The notes: generated by a model not told the origin, from the letters alone. DNA of 64,000 nt from Paroedura picta (GCF_049243985.1 NC_135377.1:66970145-67034144); one strand, 5' to 3'. Shown: positions 21,752-33,600, counted from the first letter of the stretch. Numbers and translations: made by a program.

Positions 21752-21952
21752 CTAAGGATGCCAGCCTCCAGGTAGGAGCTGGAGATCCCCCAGAAACAAA
21801 GCTCATCTCCGGACTTCAGAGAACAGTTCCCCTGGAGAAAAGGGATGCTTTGGAGGGTGGATTCTTTGGCAGCATACCCCACTGAAGCCTCTCTCTTGCC
21901 CTGGTGCTGCCCCCAAATCTCCAGGAGTTTTCCAACCTGGATCTGGCAACCC
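21752..21952 (+). repeat. 'gttgccaac' dispersed repeat
   Basis: It begins 'ggatgccagcctccaggtag', contains 'gttcccctggagaaaaggga', and ends 'gttttccaacctggatctgg' then 'caaccct'. Confidence 0.6.
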
Positions 21953-22469
21953 TATCCCCTCTTCATGCTGGCCACCCGGAAACACTAGTGCTAACATAAT
22001 TTTTAAAAGTGGCTGGAAAAAAATTACGGAACCGTCTACCTACGGGACCTACATCACGGAGACCGGTGAATGTGGGGATTCCAACTGCACTGCTGATATG
22101 GCGCTGCCACAACCCCCATTTCTGCTGAATCACTGACCTGGGCCCAGAGTGCCATCTGAAGCAGAGCTACACCTTCACAGGCAACACTTAGCAGGGTGTG
22201 ACTGTGATTAGGTTTGCACTGCTGGTTCCATAGCCAAATGGCCCCAATTAATCACACCCAGTTGATCACACCCAAATGATCACACATTTCTTCTGCAGTA
22301 TTTTTATTACTGCAGAAGAAATGCGGACACAGGGAAGTTCCCAAATCTGCGCAGAGAACAATAGCATCACATGGTGTTAAATACACTTTCCTTGGAGGCA
22401 GGGAAAGATGATGCCCTTGTAGGATGAGCCAGTAGCCTGGGGTCTCCACCTCCTGGGAACAGCCTACAG

Positions 22470-22845
22470 CAGTGGTCCCCAACCCCCGGTTCAGGGACCG
22501 GTACCGGTCTGTGGATCAGTTGATACCAGGCCGCAGCTCCTCCTCGTCCTCCTCCCTGGCTGCAGCCTCGGGGGCTGCCCTGCCACTCTGCCACCGGCTC
22601 ACCTTTGGTGCTCTCCAGCAGCCACTATGGCTGGGGCTCCCCTCGGTGTGGCACTGCGCAGCTGCTGCTGGCAGCACCCCCCAGTGGGCAGCGGGACGTC
22701 AGGGGCACCAGCGGCAATGCAAGTAGAGCAGGGGCTTAGGCGGTGGTGACGATTCCTCGGTAAAAGACTCCCCCCCCCCCGCGGACCTCAGCAAAATTGT
22801 CAAGCATTGACCAGTCCCTGGTGAAAAAACGGTTTCGGACCACTG
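22470..22845. mobile_element. Non-autonomous hAT element (376 bp)
   Basis: The ends are cagtggtccccaaccc and ggtttcggaccactg, with the exact 8-bp duplication gcctacag (22462-22469, 22846-22853). The GC-rich interior has no transposase. Relatives lie at 26237 and 38782. Confidence 0.9.
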
Positions 22846-23459
22846 GCCTACAGCCCTTACTCCAGCCTTCCAGGAATTGTTGACAGGGGTCTGGGTCTTT
22901 GCCTGGCATCAATCCCAGCCCCCAAGGTTTATAGATTGCAATGGGTTACTCATGCCTTCTGGGCTTTGGCGCACAAGATAAGACCGGCTTTACCTTGCTC
23001 AAAACATTCTCTCCTCTGACTCGTGGGAAGCTACATCCTGGAGAGGAACATGCTGCTCTCTTGATAGGAACCAAGGGTCAGAACCAGTCAAACTAATATG
23101 CAGAACTGTAGCCAATTTCTAATAACTGTATGATCAATCAGAAGGTTGCAATCATTTACCACCAGGCCATCAGGTTTGCTACATCTTCCCAGTTTTCCAC
23201 TGGACCATTCTTGATCGTTCATCGACATGACAGCACACTTCTTGCTGGGCAGCGATGCTTCCCTCACATGGGCACTGTGGGGAGAGGGTGATGACCTTTT
23301 CTTGTTTACAGACAGCCAGGTAACCTAAAACAACTTTATCCGCAATGATAAACTACTTTAACGATAGCATGGCCAGGCCTGCAACAAACCAAGATGCCAA
23401 CGTGGCTTTCATATAGGTCCGAGCAACACCATCAGTGGACCCAGCAACATCTGCTAGAC

Positions 23460-23595
23460 CAGGGGTAGTCAGCCTGTGGCCCTCCAGATGTCCATGGTCT
23501 ACAATTCCCATGAGCCCCTGCCAGCGTTTGTTGGCAGGGGCTCATGGGAATTGTAATCCATGGACATCTGGAGGACCACAGGTTGACTACCCCTG
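23460..23595. mobile_element. hAT foldback MITE (136 bp)
   Basis: Same palindrome family, with the exact 8-bp duplication tgctagac (23452-23459, 23596-23603). Confidence 0.92.
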
Positions 23596-24525
23596 TGCTA
23601 GACCATCTCAGGTTCATAGTCCTGCTCATTCTCTAATGTGATTTATGCCATCCTGTGTCAGCAAGGCCCTTCCACCCTGCATTGGTCGAGCAGGCCAGTC
23701 CCTTCAACAAAGTATTAATGGACATAAGTTTGACATCAAGAACCACGACATTTGAAAACCGATAGGGGAACATTCAGTTGCTGATCTAAGAGTAGCAGTT
23801 CTTTTACAAAGAAAAGAGCAATTGCCGAATTACAACTGTTAATGAAGCTCATGACAATGCGTCCTCCAGGACTGAATCAAGACTTAGGTTTCCTGTCATT
23901 ACCAATGCTGATACCTCCATGCCTGCTACCCCTCTACATATTACACCTGCTATTGCCATTCTACTACTATTGCCATTTGTCCGCTCATGTCATTCTGTAT
24001 CTGAAATCGCTCCACTTTCCAGTTCTAGCTATATCTGAAGCAGTGAGCAGTGACTCACCAAAGCTCCTACCTTGCCACATGTTGTGTTAGACTTTAAGGT
24101 GCTGCTGGACTCTGTTCTACTGCTGCAGACAGACGAACACATCTTGATCTATCCTTTGGAAGGGTGACTGTAGCTAAACTTCAAAACACAGAGCGAAAAG
24201 GGCCACCAAGGCTGTGTCTTCTTAAGCTGCAATAATGTTGCATTGCAGCAGTAATTCACAACTGGGTTTTCCTATGTGAAGAACAGAGAGTCCTGAAGGT
24301 GAATTATTTCTGTGGTGTTTTATGGTTCAGCAATATCTTGATGATTCGTCAGTGTACCTCAGCCTAGGTGGGATGCTACACTGCATAACAAAATCCAGGG
24401 AAAGTGGGGTTTTTTCAAGTAATTCTTCTGATATTTATCATAAGGCTTGTGCAGTATAGCCAAGAGGCTTGTCTGGCAGTCAGGCGAGGGACATTCAGAG
24501 GTGGTTTGCCCTCGTGTTCCTTGGA

Positions 24526-24650
24526 GGAATTACCACCCCAGTCCTTTTAGCTCTCCCATCCAAGTGCTAGCCAGAGTCAACCCTGCTTAGTTTCTGAGAT
24601 TAGACGGGTTTGGGCTTGCCTGGGCTATCCGGGTCAGGGAACGATTCCTC
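24526..24650 (-). mobile_element. 5S rRNA-derived SINE fragment
   Basis: The reverse complement has 'tctaatctcagaaactaagc' and 'cacttggatgggagagc', matching 5S-derived SINEs. Confidence 0.7.
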
Positions 24651-24702
24651 TGGTATTCAGGCTGGAAAGGTAATTCAGGCATTCTAGCCAAAGGACACCC
24701 TG

Positions 24703-24900
24703 GCTTGGATAGCCCAGGCTAACCTGATCTCATCAGATCTCATAAGCTAAGCGGGTCAGTCCAGGTTACTGTTTCGATGGGAGACCAGAAAGCAAGTCCA
24801 GGGTTTCTGTGTAGGGGCAGGCAACGGCACACTGCTGCTGGTTGCGTCTGGCCTTGAAAACCCTCTAAAACCACTGAAAGTCAGCTGTGACTTCACAACA
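24703..24900 (+). mobile_element. 5S rRNA-derived SINE
   Basis: 'cctgatctcatcagatctca', 'taagctaagcgggtcag' and 'gatgggagacc' match the 5S head. The tail 'gtcagctgtgacttcacaac' matches the copy at 19851. It stands head to head with the minus-strand fragment at 24526-24650. Confidence 0.8.
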
Positions 24901-26236
24901 CTTCATCAGGGAGGGGTGAGGGGCATGGGGTTCCCACTGCAGGGTGGCTTGAAGGCCTGGCTTTTCCCATATGCATGGGCCTAGCCCAGCTGGGCTTCTG
25001 ATGGCTGCCATGACAAGAAAGGGAATGCAGAAAAACCAGCATTCCCTTGCTGCGGGCCATCGGAGGCCTTAAAGCAGGCCAGGGCTGGGAGAGGGCCTGG
25101 ACGGTGCTGCCCGTCATGTATAAGTGGGGATTAGCCCTGCTGTCATGCAAGCGCCAGCCCGCCTTTTCCTGCCCATGTATAATTAGTCTATGTGCTTGGC
25201 AACATTCAGGAAACTCACCATGTTCTAAAAGCTGGCCCTTCCCTTCCCTTGACCTCAGAGCCTCCCTTGAGGGCACAGAAGTGTCAGGAGCCCTGACAAG
25301 TGAACTTACTTGTTCCTGGAGGACAAGGACTGTTCTCATCTCTCAAAGGACACCTTCAGGCTAATCCATGATGCCTCTTTATGCAATCTTCCAAAAGCCA
25401 CACAGACTGAAAATACAGGCCAGCCTTCTTCGGAGCTTCTTTTTCTTGCCTACTTTTCCATTCCTGTGGGCCATTCCACAGCCCTTCCAAAGAACCGATT
25501 CTGGAAACCAAGTCTGGAGATCAGAGGCAGTACCAGGACATCTCCAGGTCTTCTTCTAGTGTGGTTGAAGTCAACTTTGTGACTGCTGAGTGATTGCTGA
25601 GTTGCACAGACAACTAAATGACTGCTGAGCTGCACGGTTTCCTTTTTTGATACCCAGCTTGATCTTGGCAACTCTAATCTGGGATCAGCTCTCCTGCTCC
25701 ATCCCCCAGGAGCAGCACTTCAGGGACCAATCTGAGCAGCAGCAGGATGGTGGAGGCGGGGAAGTTTCATTTGCCTGCAGGTGGAAATCTCTCCTGTTAG
25801 CAGAGACATACTACAGGGTGCATGTCCAGGCTTATGAACACATATTTGTTCCACTCGTCCAGGAAGGGCCTGGAGAACTGCTTGCTTATAATCTACAAAA
25901 AAAAAAATCACATGCAATGATTTGTGGAGTGATATTGTAGCTCACATTTCCAAAATCTAAAAAAGGAACACTGCCACCCTATGTAGAGTTGCAACTTTCA
26001 TTATTTCCTGTCCCTTCAACCACATCTTGAGACCAGTTAATCACTGTGTTTTATAATGATTTTAAAAAATTGCAAGAACGTTGGCATCAACTTCCAGCTA
26101 ATCCATATAATTAGAAAACAATAATTTCAAGATAATGTAATTGCTGCAGCATAGACAGCCAATATGCCAATAATGGCCTGTTTCACCAGCACAGTCTACA
26201 GTTGTGGGAGTTGGTCACTGTGGTAGTCCTCATGGC

Positions 26237-26608
26237 CAGTGGTCCCCAACCTTTTTATCACCGGGGACCGGTCAATGCTTGACAATTTTACTGAGGCCCA
26301 GGGGGGTAGTCTTGCCAAGGGACGTCACTGCCGCCACCTGAGCCCCTGCTCCACTTGCTTTCCCGCCGGCGCCCCTGACTTCCCACCGCCTGCTGGGGGG
26401 CGCCGCAAGCAGTAGCTGCACAGTGCCATGCCGAGGGGGAGCCCCAGCCATGGCAGCCACTAGAGAGCACCAAAAGTGAGCTGATGGCAAAGTGGCAGGG
26501 CAGCCCCCGAGGCAGCAGCCAGGGAGGAGGACGAGGAGGAGCTGCGGTCCGGTACCGACTGATCTATGGACCAGTCCCAGTCTTCGGACCAGGGGTTGAC
26601 AACCCCTG
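26237..26608. mobile_element. Non-autonomous hAT element (372 bp)
   Basis: The left end is cagtggtccccaaccttttt and the right end is 'ccaggggttgacaacccctg', more diverged. The interior is the same GC-rich type as 22470 and 38782, in the opposite orientation to 22470. The flanks ctcatggc and ctctagcc agree at 6 of 8 positions. Confidence 0.8.
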
Positions 26609-27237
26609 CTCTAGCCCCTTTATGCTTTATAGACACATATGTTCCCTACACAGTGAAAACTGATATGGAATCTTGTGTGCCACCTGCAAGAGTTGGCCTG
26701 AAGGCTTGTCATTGTTCGTTGACACTTATCTACAGGAAAGCTTAGCCCATCTGCTTCCGCCAAAGGAAGGAAGGATGTGACAAGCCATGCTGAAGCCAAT
26801 CGATGACTGCAGCATTACTGATTCTCCCCCCCCCCCGGTTGATAGCAGCTTTGGGGACAGTGCAGGGTCATGTAGCCAGTCAAATCCAACTGGGGTGTTA
26901 TGTTATAAAGTGAATTTGTTGAAGGGGGGAGGCAACAGTCAAGTACAGCCAGTCTCAGGACTGTAAACAAGCACTGAAAAAGTGAACAAAATGGGGGGGG
27001 GCGGGGTGAAGCCCCCCCCCCCAGTCTCTTTCATGCCAAAACACTGCTTTTGAAGATTCAGGGCAATCCTGTTGACTTTTTAAACAAATGCATATTTTCC
27101 TGGATTCATGTCAGAGATGAGGGGACTATTTTGTCTTGGCTGGGGTCTAAAAGGCATGTTGCTAAAGACAAGCAAGGCTAGGTTTGATTAGTGCCTGATA
27201 CGATTCCAAACTACCTGTAAAGGAGGGGGGCAGAGTC

Positions 27238-27495
27238 ATAAGAACATCAGAAAAGCCTTGGCAGATCAAACCAGCCAGACATCTAACCCAGCATCTTGTC
27301 TCACACAGTGGCCAATCAATTTGATTCCCCATTCCTCCACATGTAGCCAGCTGGGTGACCTTGGCTTGGTCACAGAGCTGTTCTTGCAGAGCAGATCTTT
27401 CAGAACTCTCCCAGCCCCTCTTACAGGGGTCTGTTGTGGGGAAAGGAAGGTGTTCGTAAGCTGCTTTAGGACTCCTTTGGATAGTCAAAAGTCAC
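27238..27495 (+). repeat. Dispersed repeat joined to a tRNA-derived SINE
   Basis: 27238-27312 matches a reptile repeat ('gcagatcaaaccagccagac', 'catctaacccagcatcttgt'). From about 27325 the tRNA-derived SINE body follows ('agccagctgggtgaccttgg', 'gtctgttgtggggaaagg', 'gtaagctgctttaggactcc'). A (tg)n microsatellite follows at about 27505-27523. Confidence 0.6.
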
Positions 27496-28078
27496 TGTTG
27501 GGTGAGTGTGTGTGTGTGTGTGTAAAAGTGCTGACAGGTTTTCAAGGGAAGAGACATTCAGAGCTGTTTTGCACTTGCCTGCATTTTGCACCAGCTACAA
27601 TTTCCGGGTCAGAGACAAGGGCTGCCCTGCATAGAGCAAGTTACAGAAATCAATTCTGGAGGTGACCATTGCATGGATCACCATATTCAGGGGACAGGTA
27701 GGGTGCTAGTAGCCAAGCCTGGCAAAGATGGAAGAACACCTGGCAGGCTACTCTCTTGTTCTGAGACTCCATAGTCACTGAGGCATCCAAGGTCACATCC
27801 AAATTCCTGGCTTGGGGCATGATCGTAAGTTGCGCCCTAGCCAGGGCGGGTAAAGTCTTGCATATCCCAATAGAACAGGCAGCGGGTGATGTTACCCAAA
27901 TTGCTGGGGAATCATGAATATAGCAAGAGGCAGGGTAACACAGGATCTTTTACTACCAATTTTTACGGGGTCCTTTCCCTGGAAGAAACCCTTCTTAAAT
28001 GAAGAAGACAATTAAGCTTACACTCAGGGGATTTATTTGGGGAAAATATTGGGATACACTCAAAACACACACAGAGCA

Positions 28079-28150
28079 AAAACATACACTAAGTTCTACA
28101 GGGGGACAAGTTACACTAAGTTCTACACTAAGTTCTACAGGGGGACAAGT
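28079..28150 (+). repeat. Short tandem repeat of 'actaagttctacagggggac'
   Basis: The unit 'ctaagttctacagggggaca' is present twice, with an extra partial 'actaagttctac' between the copies. Confidence 0.7.
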
Positions 28151-28444
28151 TCAAGATACTGCACCTTTCTTGGATCCGAGCAGCCCAGACACAGGGTTGA
28201 CGACATCAGGGGTGGACAGGATGTCGGGTGTGGAGGGAACAGCACAGGGTGTGCACAAGGCTTGATATAGTGTTTGAAATTCCCGGGCCAGCCCCAGAGA
28301 CTGCCCACTAGGAGGTCCGTGATTGTTGAGCTGATATTATGAGTACCTGATAGGTGTGTTTGAACTGTGAGGTCACTAGAGTGGGAGGTGTAGAGTAATC
28401 TCATCAATTAGAACAATACCTTGGCTAGGTGTAAAAGGTAAAGG

Positions 28445-28721
28445 TAAAGGTATCCCCTGTGCAAGCACCGAGTCATGTCTGACCCTTGGGGTGACGCCCT
28501 CTAGCGTTTTCATGGCAGACTCAATACGGGATGGTTTGCCAGTGCCTTCCCCAGTCATGACCGTTTACCCCCCAGCAAGCTGGGTACTCATTTTACCGAC
28601 CTCAGAAGGATGGAAGGCTGAGTCAACCTTGAGCCGGCTGCTGGGATTGAACTCCCAGCCTTATGGGCAAAGCTTTCAGACGGCTGCCTTACCACTCTGC
28701 GCCACAAGAGGCTCTTAGGCA
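28445..28721 (-). mobile_element. Sauria SINE, complete, with 12-bp target duplication
   Basis: Same structure as the copy at 20510-20784, and very similar in sequence. The direct repeat ggctaggtgtaa flanks it (28433-28444, 28722-28733). Confidence 0.92.
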
Positions 28722-29145
28722 GGCTAGGTGTAATGTGTCGCTAATGGCCCTGTCTTTGTTTTATCAGGAAGGACTGGGGGAAGACATTTGGGGATAAGAG
28801 GCGCTGCTAGGCAGAAATTACACTGGACAAGAGAGACAAAAGAAGTTGCAGTTAGTACCTTGAAGGGATATTCCTTTCCTGTAGATAGTCTAATGGTCTT
28901 TGGCTGGGGGAGGGGGGGGGTGATTTAGATAACGTGCACATTTAGCTCAGTCAGTTGGGCAAGGAGGAAATGTAGACCTGGCCTGGCTTCCTAGGTTTGT
29001 TGAGAGGCCCTACTGACTCCATAGTCAGTCTCTGTCAGGCTGGTTTCTGTGTGTGCCACCTGCTCAGAGTCCAGCCATGGGCTTCTGTGCATGAAGGTGT
29101 CTCTGTGTGAGGCACCCTTCCATTATGGGCTACCTCTAGGGTAAC

Positions 29146-29262
29146 AGTGATGGGAAAGAGCTGCACCTGAGACTTTGCGGGGCCTCTGCCAATTGGAGCT
29201 GACAGTAATGACCTTGACGGGCCAGCACTCTGATTCTGTATAAGCCAGCTTCATGTGTTTAT
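29146..29262 (+). mobile_element. 3' half of a tRNA-derived SINE ('aaggcagcttcatgtgttc' family)
   Basis: 'gatgggaaagagctgcacct' and 'tgagactttgcggggcctct' begin it; 'tctgattctgtataagccag' and 'cttcatgtgtttatg' are the 3' landmarks. A related copy is split at 29768-30850. Confidence 0.6.
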
Positions 29263-29397
29263 GTATCTTTTCAGACAAAATCAACAGTGAGGTAATTCTC
29301 AGGACGATAGATTGAAGTCTTCAATGCCCAGTTTGGAATGTTCAAGATAAACATGGATAAAGGATAATGTTTCATTTGTTTTCTCCTCGCACAATAG

Positions 29398-29490
29398 GTG
29401 TCCCGGGTTCCATGCCCAATGCTTCATGGGAAGGTGACTTACGAGCAGTTAAGTGGAGCGATATGGCAAGCCTTCATGGAGGGTGTCACG
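29398..29490 (+). CDS. GCNT2: GCNT2 coding exon 2
   Basis: This 93-nt exon lies between acaatag and G/gtaaaa and has phase 1 at both ends. It encodes residues 308-338 of the spliced protein, beginning [15 protein letters not shown] and ending SLHGGC-H. It holds Cys337 and a sequon at Asn315. Sequence and length match vertebrate GCNT2 exon 2. In mammals this exon is shared by all GCNT2 isoforms. Confidence 0.95.
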
Positions 29491-29767
29491 GTAAAAGACA
29501 TTCTTTCACTGTTTCTCATGCAGTTTTGGCATTTCTAAAATCCTACAAACTGTCCTGAGGCTTTTTTTGTGCAGAGATTTTACTTTTTTCCTTCTATTTT
29601 ATGGATTTTTAAAAAAGATTCTATTAAATCAGGTGGATTTCTGAATCTCAATTAGTCAGACCCAGAGGCAGTTGGTCCTGTTGGTTTACCGGGCATTCTG
29701 CCCTCCTGAAAAGGATTGGCCAGATGTTAGCATCATCTGTGCAGTCTGGTGATAAAAGAGGAACAGG

Positions 29768-29885
29768 GGAGATGCTGTGGCTCAGAGGTAGAGCAGCTGT
29801 TTTCCACGCAGTAGATCTCAGATTCAGTCCCCGGCATCTCCAGTTAAAAATGGAACAGTCCATAGGTGATGAGAAAGACCTGTGG
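29768..29885 (+). mobile_element. 5' half of a tRNA-derived SINE, split by later insertions
   Basis: 'tggctcagaggtagagcagc' (A box) and 'cagattcagtccccggcatc' (B box) form the head, followed by 'tccagttaaaaatgg' and 'gatgagaaagacctg'. The matching 3' half is at 30746-30850, so about 860 bp of other elements separate the halves. Confidence 0.65.
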
Positions 29886-29953
29886 ACCGGTAGCAAAGCA
29901 AAGACACTTTGGACAAAAATACAGATATTGTATCTTTGTTTTCATATATATGA

Positions 29954-30327
29954 CTAGTATCAAAGCCCATTTTAAAAAGGGGCTTTGAAAGGGGCGGCAA
30001 GCAGGAGAGCGTGAGAGGGTGGCCGCAGCTCCCTTTGGCCTGGCAAGTGCTCTCGCCGCTAAAGGGAGTGGGAAGTTCACAGCCCACAGGGAGGCTGCAA
30101 ACTCCGCCTCCCCCAGCTCCCTCCCAGCAGGAGTGTATCTGCGGGCTGCAAAGCCCTGTCGCTGCCTCTCTCCTCATGAGCCACAAGGTTTCTAGCAGCC
30201 AAGGAGGGAGGGTGGGAGCTGGAGCGGAAGGGCCAATCAAGGTGGACCTGGACAGACAGGGCCCTGGACAGTCTCCTCCCAGGAGGCTGTTTCCCAAATA
30301 TATAAGGGAGCAAAATAGTGTTACGGA
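29954..30327 (-). mobile_element. Short non-autonomous Helitron
   Basis: On the minus strand the 3' end shows a hairpin (caaagccc / gggctttg), a short AT spacer and CTAG followed by T. The proposed 5' end is TCCGTAACAC preceded by A (near 30327). The interior is GC-rich but lacks the serial hairpins of the 8704-9712 copy. The 3' end is convincing; the 5' end is a guess from the A/T rule. Confidence 0.55.
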
Positions 30328-30745
30328 TAACCGCAGCCAGACTCTTATATGCTCAGTATGCAGGAATGCCTACAGTAGAAGACTGGCTGTTAAAGATGTT
30401 GGAATTTGCAGAGATGGCTAAATTTGGGTCTTTGATTAGAGAAAAGACAGCAGCTCCTTTTATGCCTAAGTGGAAACCCCTTACTGACTTCTTGCATGAA
30501 AGGGAAAACTATGATTTGATGATTTCAAATAATTTTGAAATGAATTTAGTACAAGAAAGTTATCTTGTTATAAATGGGTGAATTTGAATGATTTGGTAAT
30601 TGTTCGTGTCCTGGTTGCCTGGAAACTCAAAAATCTATTGTGATTGTTTTCCTTGTCTGTTTTTTGCTCTTCATTCTATTTTTCGGTACTTTATATCTTT
30701 TTGCATTCAGAACTCTTAATAAAACTTTTTTTAAAAAATCTCTTC
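30328..30745 (+). mobile_element. L1 LINE 3' end (ORF2 C-terminus, 3' UTR, poly-A signal)
   Basis: The frame 30318-30581 encodes an L1 ORF2 C-terminal segment: ITAARLLYAQ, MPTVEDWLLKMLEFAEM, SLIREKT, and KPLTDFLHE. A stop and short 3' UTR follow, ending in aataaaac and an A/T-rich tail near 30720. The 5' part is missing. It probably inserted into the tRNA-derived SINE. Confidence 0.85.
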
Positions 30746-30850
30746 CTGAGACACTGAAGAGCGGCTTCCAGTCTGAGCAGGCAATACTGACATTAATGAA
30801 CCCAGAGTCGGATTCATTATAAGGCAGCTTCAGGTGTTCATGTGTCTCTT
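30746..30850 (+). mobile_element. 3' half of the split tRNA-derived SINE
   Basis: 'ctgagacactgaagagcggc', 'cagtctgagcaggcaatact' and 'ataaggcagcttcaggtgtt' continue the SINE begun at 29768. Confidence 0.65.
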
Positions 30851-31073
30851 CTGGCCCCACCATTCCTGTTTGAAAACATATTTTAAATTTTTGTGTAAGT
30901 GTGTGTGTGTGTGTGTGAACATTACAGGAGCAGTAGCACAAGAGCACATGATGAAAGCAACAAAACTGAATACTACATTTTCTGTGCTTACAATGATGAA
31001 TCTGTATGTAAGAATGTTTGAAAAGAGGCCAGAGAGTGACTGTGGTTTAGTGGTTGAAGTGTCAAGACTAGTT

Positions 31074-31159
31074 CAGGGGTGGCCAAACTGTAGGCCTCGA
31101 GATGTCCATGGTAATTGTAGTCCTTGGACATCTAGAGAGCCACAGGTTGGACACCCCTG
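31074..31159. mobile_element. hAT foldback MITE with internal deletion (86 bp)
   Basis: Termini caggggtggccaaactgtag and ccacaggttggacacccctg, with the central hairpin lost. The flanks gactagtt and gactagaa agree at 6 of 8 positions. Confidence 0.75.
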
Positions 31160-31182
31160 GACTAGAATCTGGTTCTGTAGAG

Positions 31183-31616
31183 CAGTGGTCCCCAACCTTT
31201 TTATCACCGGGGACCACTCAACGCTTGACAATTTTACTGAGGCCTGGTGGAGGGGGGTAGTTTACTCCTCTACTCTCAGCCACTGCCCTAACGCTCTCTG
31301 ATCACTATGGTCATGTTTAAACATCCCTTCAAAATAAGATACAGACACGCCACAACAATGAACATAAGGGACATTTTATTTTCATGGAAATTTTAACTCA
31401 TGACAATGACAAATCAATGGGAACCCTGAGCTTGTTTCTCTGCAACGAGATAGTCCCATCTGGGAGTGATGGGAGACAATGGCACCCGAAGTCTGTTGTA
31501 AAGGGCCGGGGGGGATGAAGAAAAGGGCTGGGCGGGGAGAAGGCGTCCTTCGCGGCCCACCTCCAATTAGTCGACGGACCACATGTGGTCCATGGCCCAC
31601 AGGTTGGGGATCGCTA
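31183..31616. mobile_element. Non-autonomous hAT element (434 bp), second subfamily
   Basis: The ends are cagtggtccccaacc and ggttggggatcgcta, with the exact 8-bp duplication ctgtagag (31175-31182, 31617-31624). The interior ('gtggaccacatgtggtccat', 'ttgtcattgtcatgag' on the reverse strand) matches 57255-57717 in inverse orientation, not the 22470 type. Confidence 0.9.
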
Positions 31617-31941
31617 CTGTAGAGGTTTGGTCTTGGGCCAGTCTCAGCCTAACCTACCTCAGAGGTTGTGAGGATCAAACAGAGGAGAGGAGAAGGACAT
31701 GAGTCGCTTTAGGTCCCCCTTGGGATAGAAAGGTGGGCTAGAAAAAAAGCAAATAGAAGAGGCACAATCTGTTCCTTGCTACACTTTCTTTGAAGCCCGT
31801 CATAGTCGCTGAACACAGTGGGACATCCGTTTGTCTAAGATGTGGGTAAGGCTGGTTGCAAAGATCTCAGTGCAAGGTCGTCCTTAGTCGTCCTCATCTG
31901 TCCCTCACACTGCTTTTCTGAGACACTTTATGCCTTTGCAG

Positions 31942-32132
31942 GTCATTACGTCAGAAACATTTGTATCTATGGGACGGGAGACTTGAAGTGGCTGCTGGAC
32001 TCCAAAAGCCTGTTTGCTAACAAATTTGAACTTGAAACATACCCACCTACCGTGGAGTGCCTGGAGCTGATACTTCGGGAGAGAGCCCTGAACCAGAGTG
32101 AGGTACCTGTGGATCCCAGCTGGTACTTTTAG
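31942..32132 (+). CDS. GCNT2: GCNT2 coding exon 3 and stop
   Basis: After the acceptor ctttgcag the exon encodes residues 339-401, from [18 protein letters not shown] through [12 protein letters not shown] to the end VDPSWYF and a TAG stop. It carries Cys346 and Cys378, completing nine cysteines, plus a sequon at NQS. The ending SWYF is characteristic of GCNT2. Frame and phase agree with exon 2. Confidence 0.96.
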
Positions 32133-33600
32133 CCAAACCTTGGAGCTCCCTCATGACTGATGAACAGAGACAATAATGGAGAGTCAACCTTCTGGAAGAA
32201 CCATTTTTTCCCTCTTGAAGACTTTGCAGTTTAAGAATATTCAATACGGGTACATTTTTTTTAAGATTGTGAAAATCTTTGCACTAAGGCTGGAATTTAG
32301 AAAAGCAATCAGAATATACATGGACCGTTGTTTTTTAAAATTATTTACGAAGGGTTTCCCCCCCCCTCCAGAACTTGCATCCCATTTTGCAGGAAATGAC
32401 CCTATTTCCCCAAACAGCCATGTGTTCTTTGTTTATTCCTTGGCCACCCTGCAGAATGCTCTGATAAAGGGAGTGGAAGACAATGAGTTCAAATTGCAAA
32501 ATGGTTGAATTAAGATCTAAAAATTGGAATCAAGCTTCACTGTGTGGTTGTTCAGATGAGTAATTTCCAGTTCCTTCATTGTGCCCCTTAACAGGACTGG
32601 GAATGAAACTACCTTTAACAGACAACTTTGTTGTTGTCTGCTCTGGCTGATGGAGCCTTTCTGGGGATGCAGCTCTGGAGATTTTTGCTCTAAACGGACA
32701 TGGCGATTAGGCTTACTGATACACTCCTAAAGAGACCCTTCGCTGTGCAAGGAGGCTGCAAGCCTCTGTCTTTCTGGTTCACTGTGAGCAAGAGTGGCTA
32801 GGCCAGGAGATCCTACCCAGAAAGCTTTGCACATGAGAAACAGGCCAAACACTGGCTCTACGTGATGCCAGTCTCACACAAAATACTTCCTGGCTGTCAC
32901 AACAGTGATGCAATGAATCTGCACAAAGAAAGGGCTTGGAAGGCTGATTTTTCCATCCCCCTGGCACAACAGTGACAAAGGAACTGACAGCACCTGGCCA
33001 GTGGCTAATCTTCTCAATGACCCCCTTGAAAGTATTGTTTCCCTTAATGTTTCTTCCCTCCAGTAGCTCCTTCTTATTTTTAATCACTGGCACATCAAAT
33101 TCTCATTAAGAGAGGGCCTGTTATACCTGGACACTCCCCCCCCAGCCCAAATTCAGATGTGGTCAACACCCAGAATTTGCCTGGAGCCTTACGCTGACTC
33201 CAGAGGTTGCCCCGTAAGCCTATTAAGGTTTCTTTATCAAAGTTTGGTTCACCCATTAATGAACCCTCTGTTTCTTTGATATTGCTCAATTAATCCTATC
33301 AAACATTGTCACAGGGATTCTGTGCCCTGTCCATAGCCCCAAGTACAAAATTTGTTATGAAAAGAAAACAGAGACAAGCCTTGGTTCTTGTGTTTGGTTC
33401 TTCCTTGCACGAAACCCTGCTGCTCCTTCTGGACTCCTCTCTACTTGTTGGATGATAACTTTAAACTTTCTTTGACTCAAATGTAATCTTCTATCGCACC
33501 CGATCATTACCTTGGTTTTTCATCTGTATGATCATGTTTAGCTTAAATTGAGTGTATGTTGTTAGTTCCTTTTTTATTTGTTTTAATAAAAATCCTTTTA
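32133..33600 (+). other. GCNT2: GCNT2 3' untranslated region (inferred)
   Basis: There is no coding frame after the stop and few recognisable repeats, which fits a 3' UTR. A good AATAAA lies at 33585-33590. The true end is not proven. Confidence 0.5.
33585..33590 (+). terminator. GCNT2: Candidate GCNT2 polyadenylation signal
   Basis: AATAAA in a T-rich context about 1.45 kb after the stop codon. No closer canonical signal was noticed. Confidence 0.45.

Larger units (their letters stand above)
16678..29397 (+). other. GCNT2: GCNT2 intron 1
   Basis: A 12.7-kb GT-AG intron in phase 1. It is filled with CR1, tRNA-type and 5S-type SINEs, two Sauria SINEs, foldback MITEs and two non-autonomous hAT elements, listed separately. 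No second alternative GCNT2 first exon was seen in it. Confidence 0.85.
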
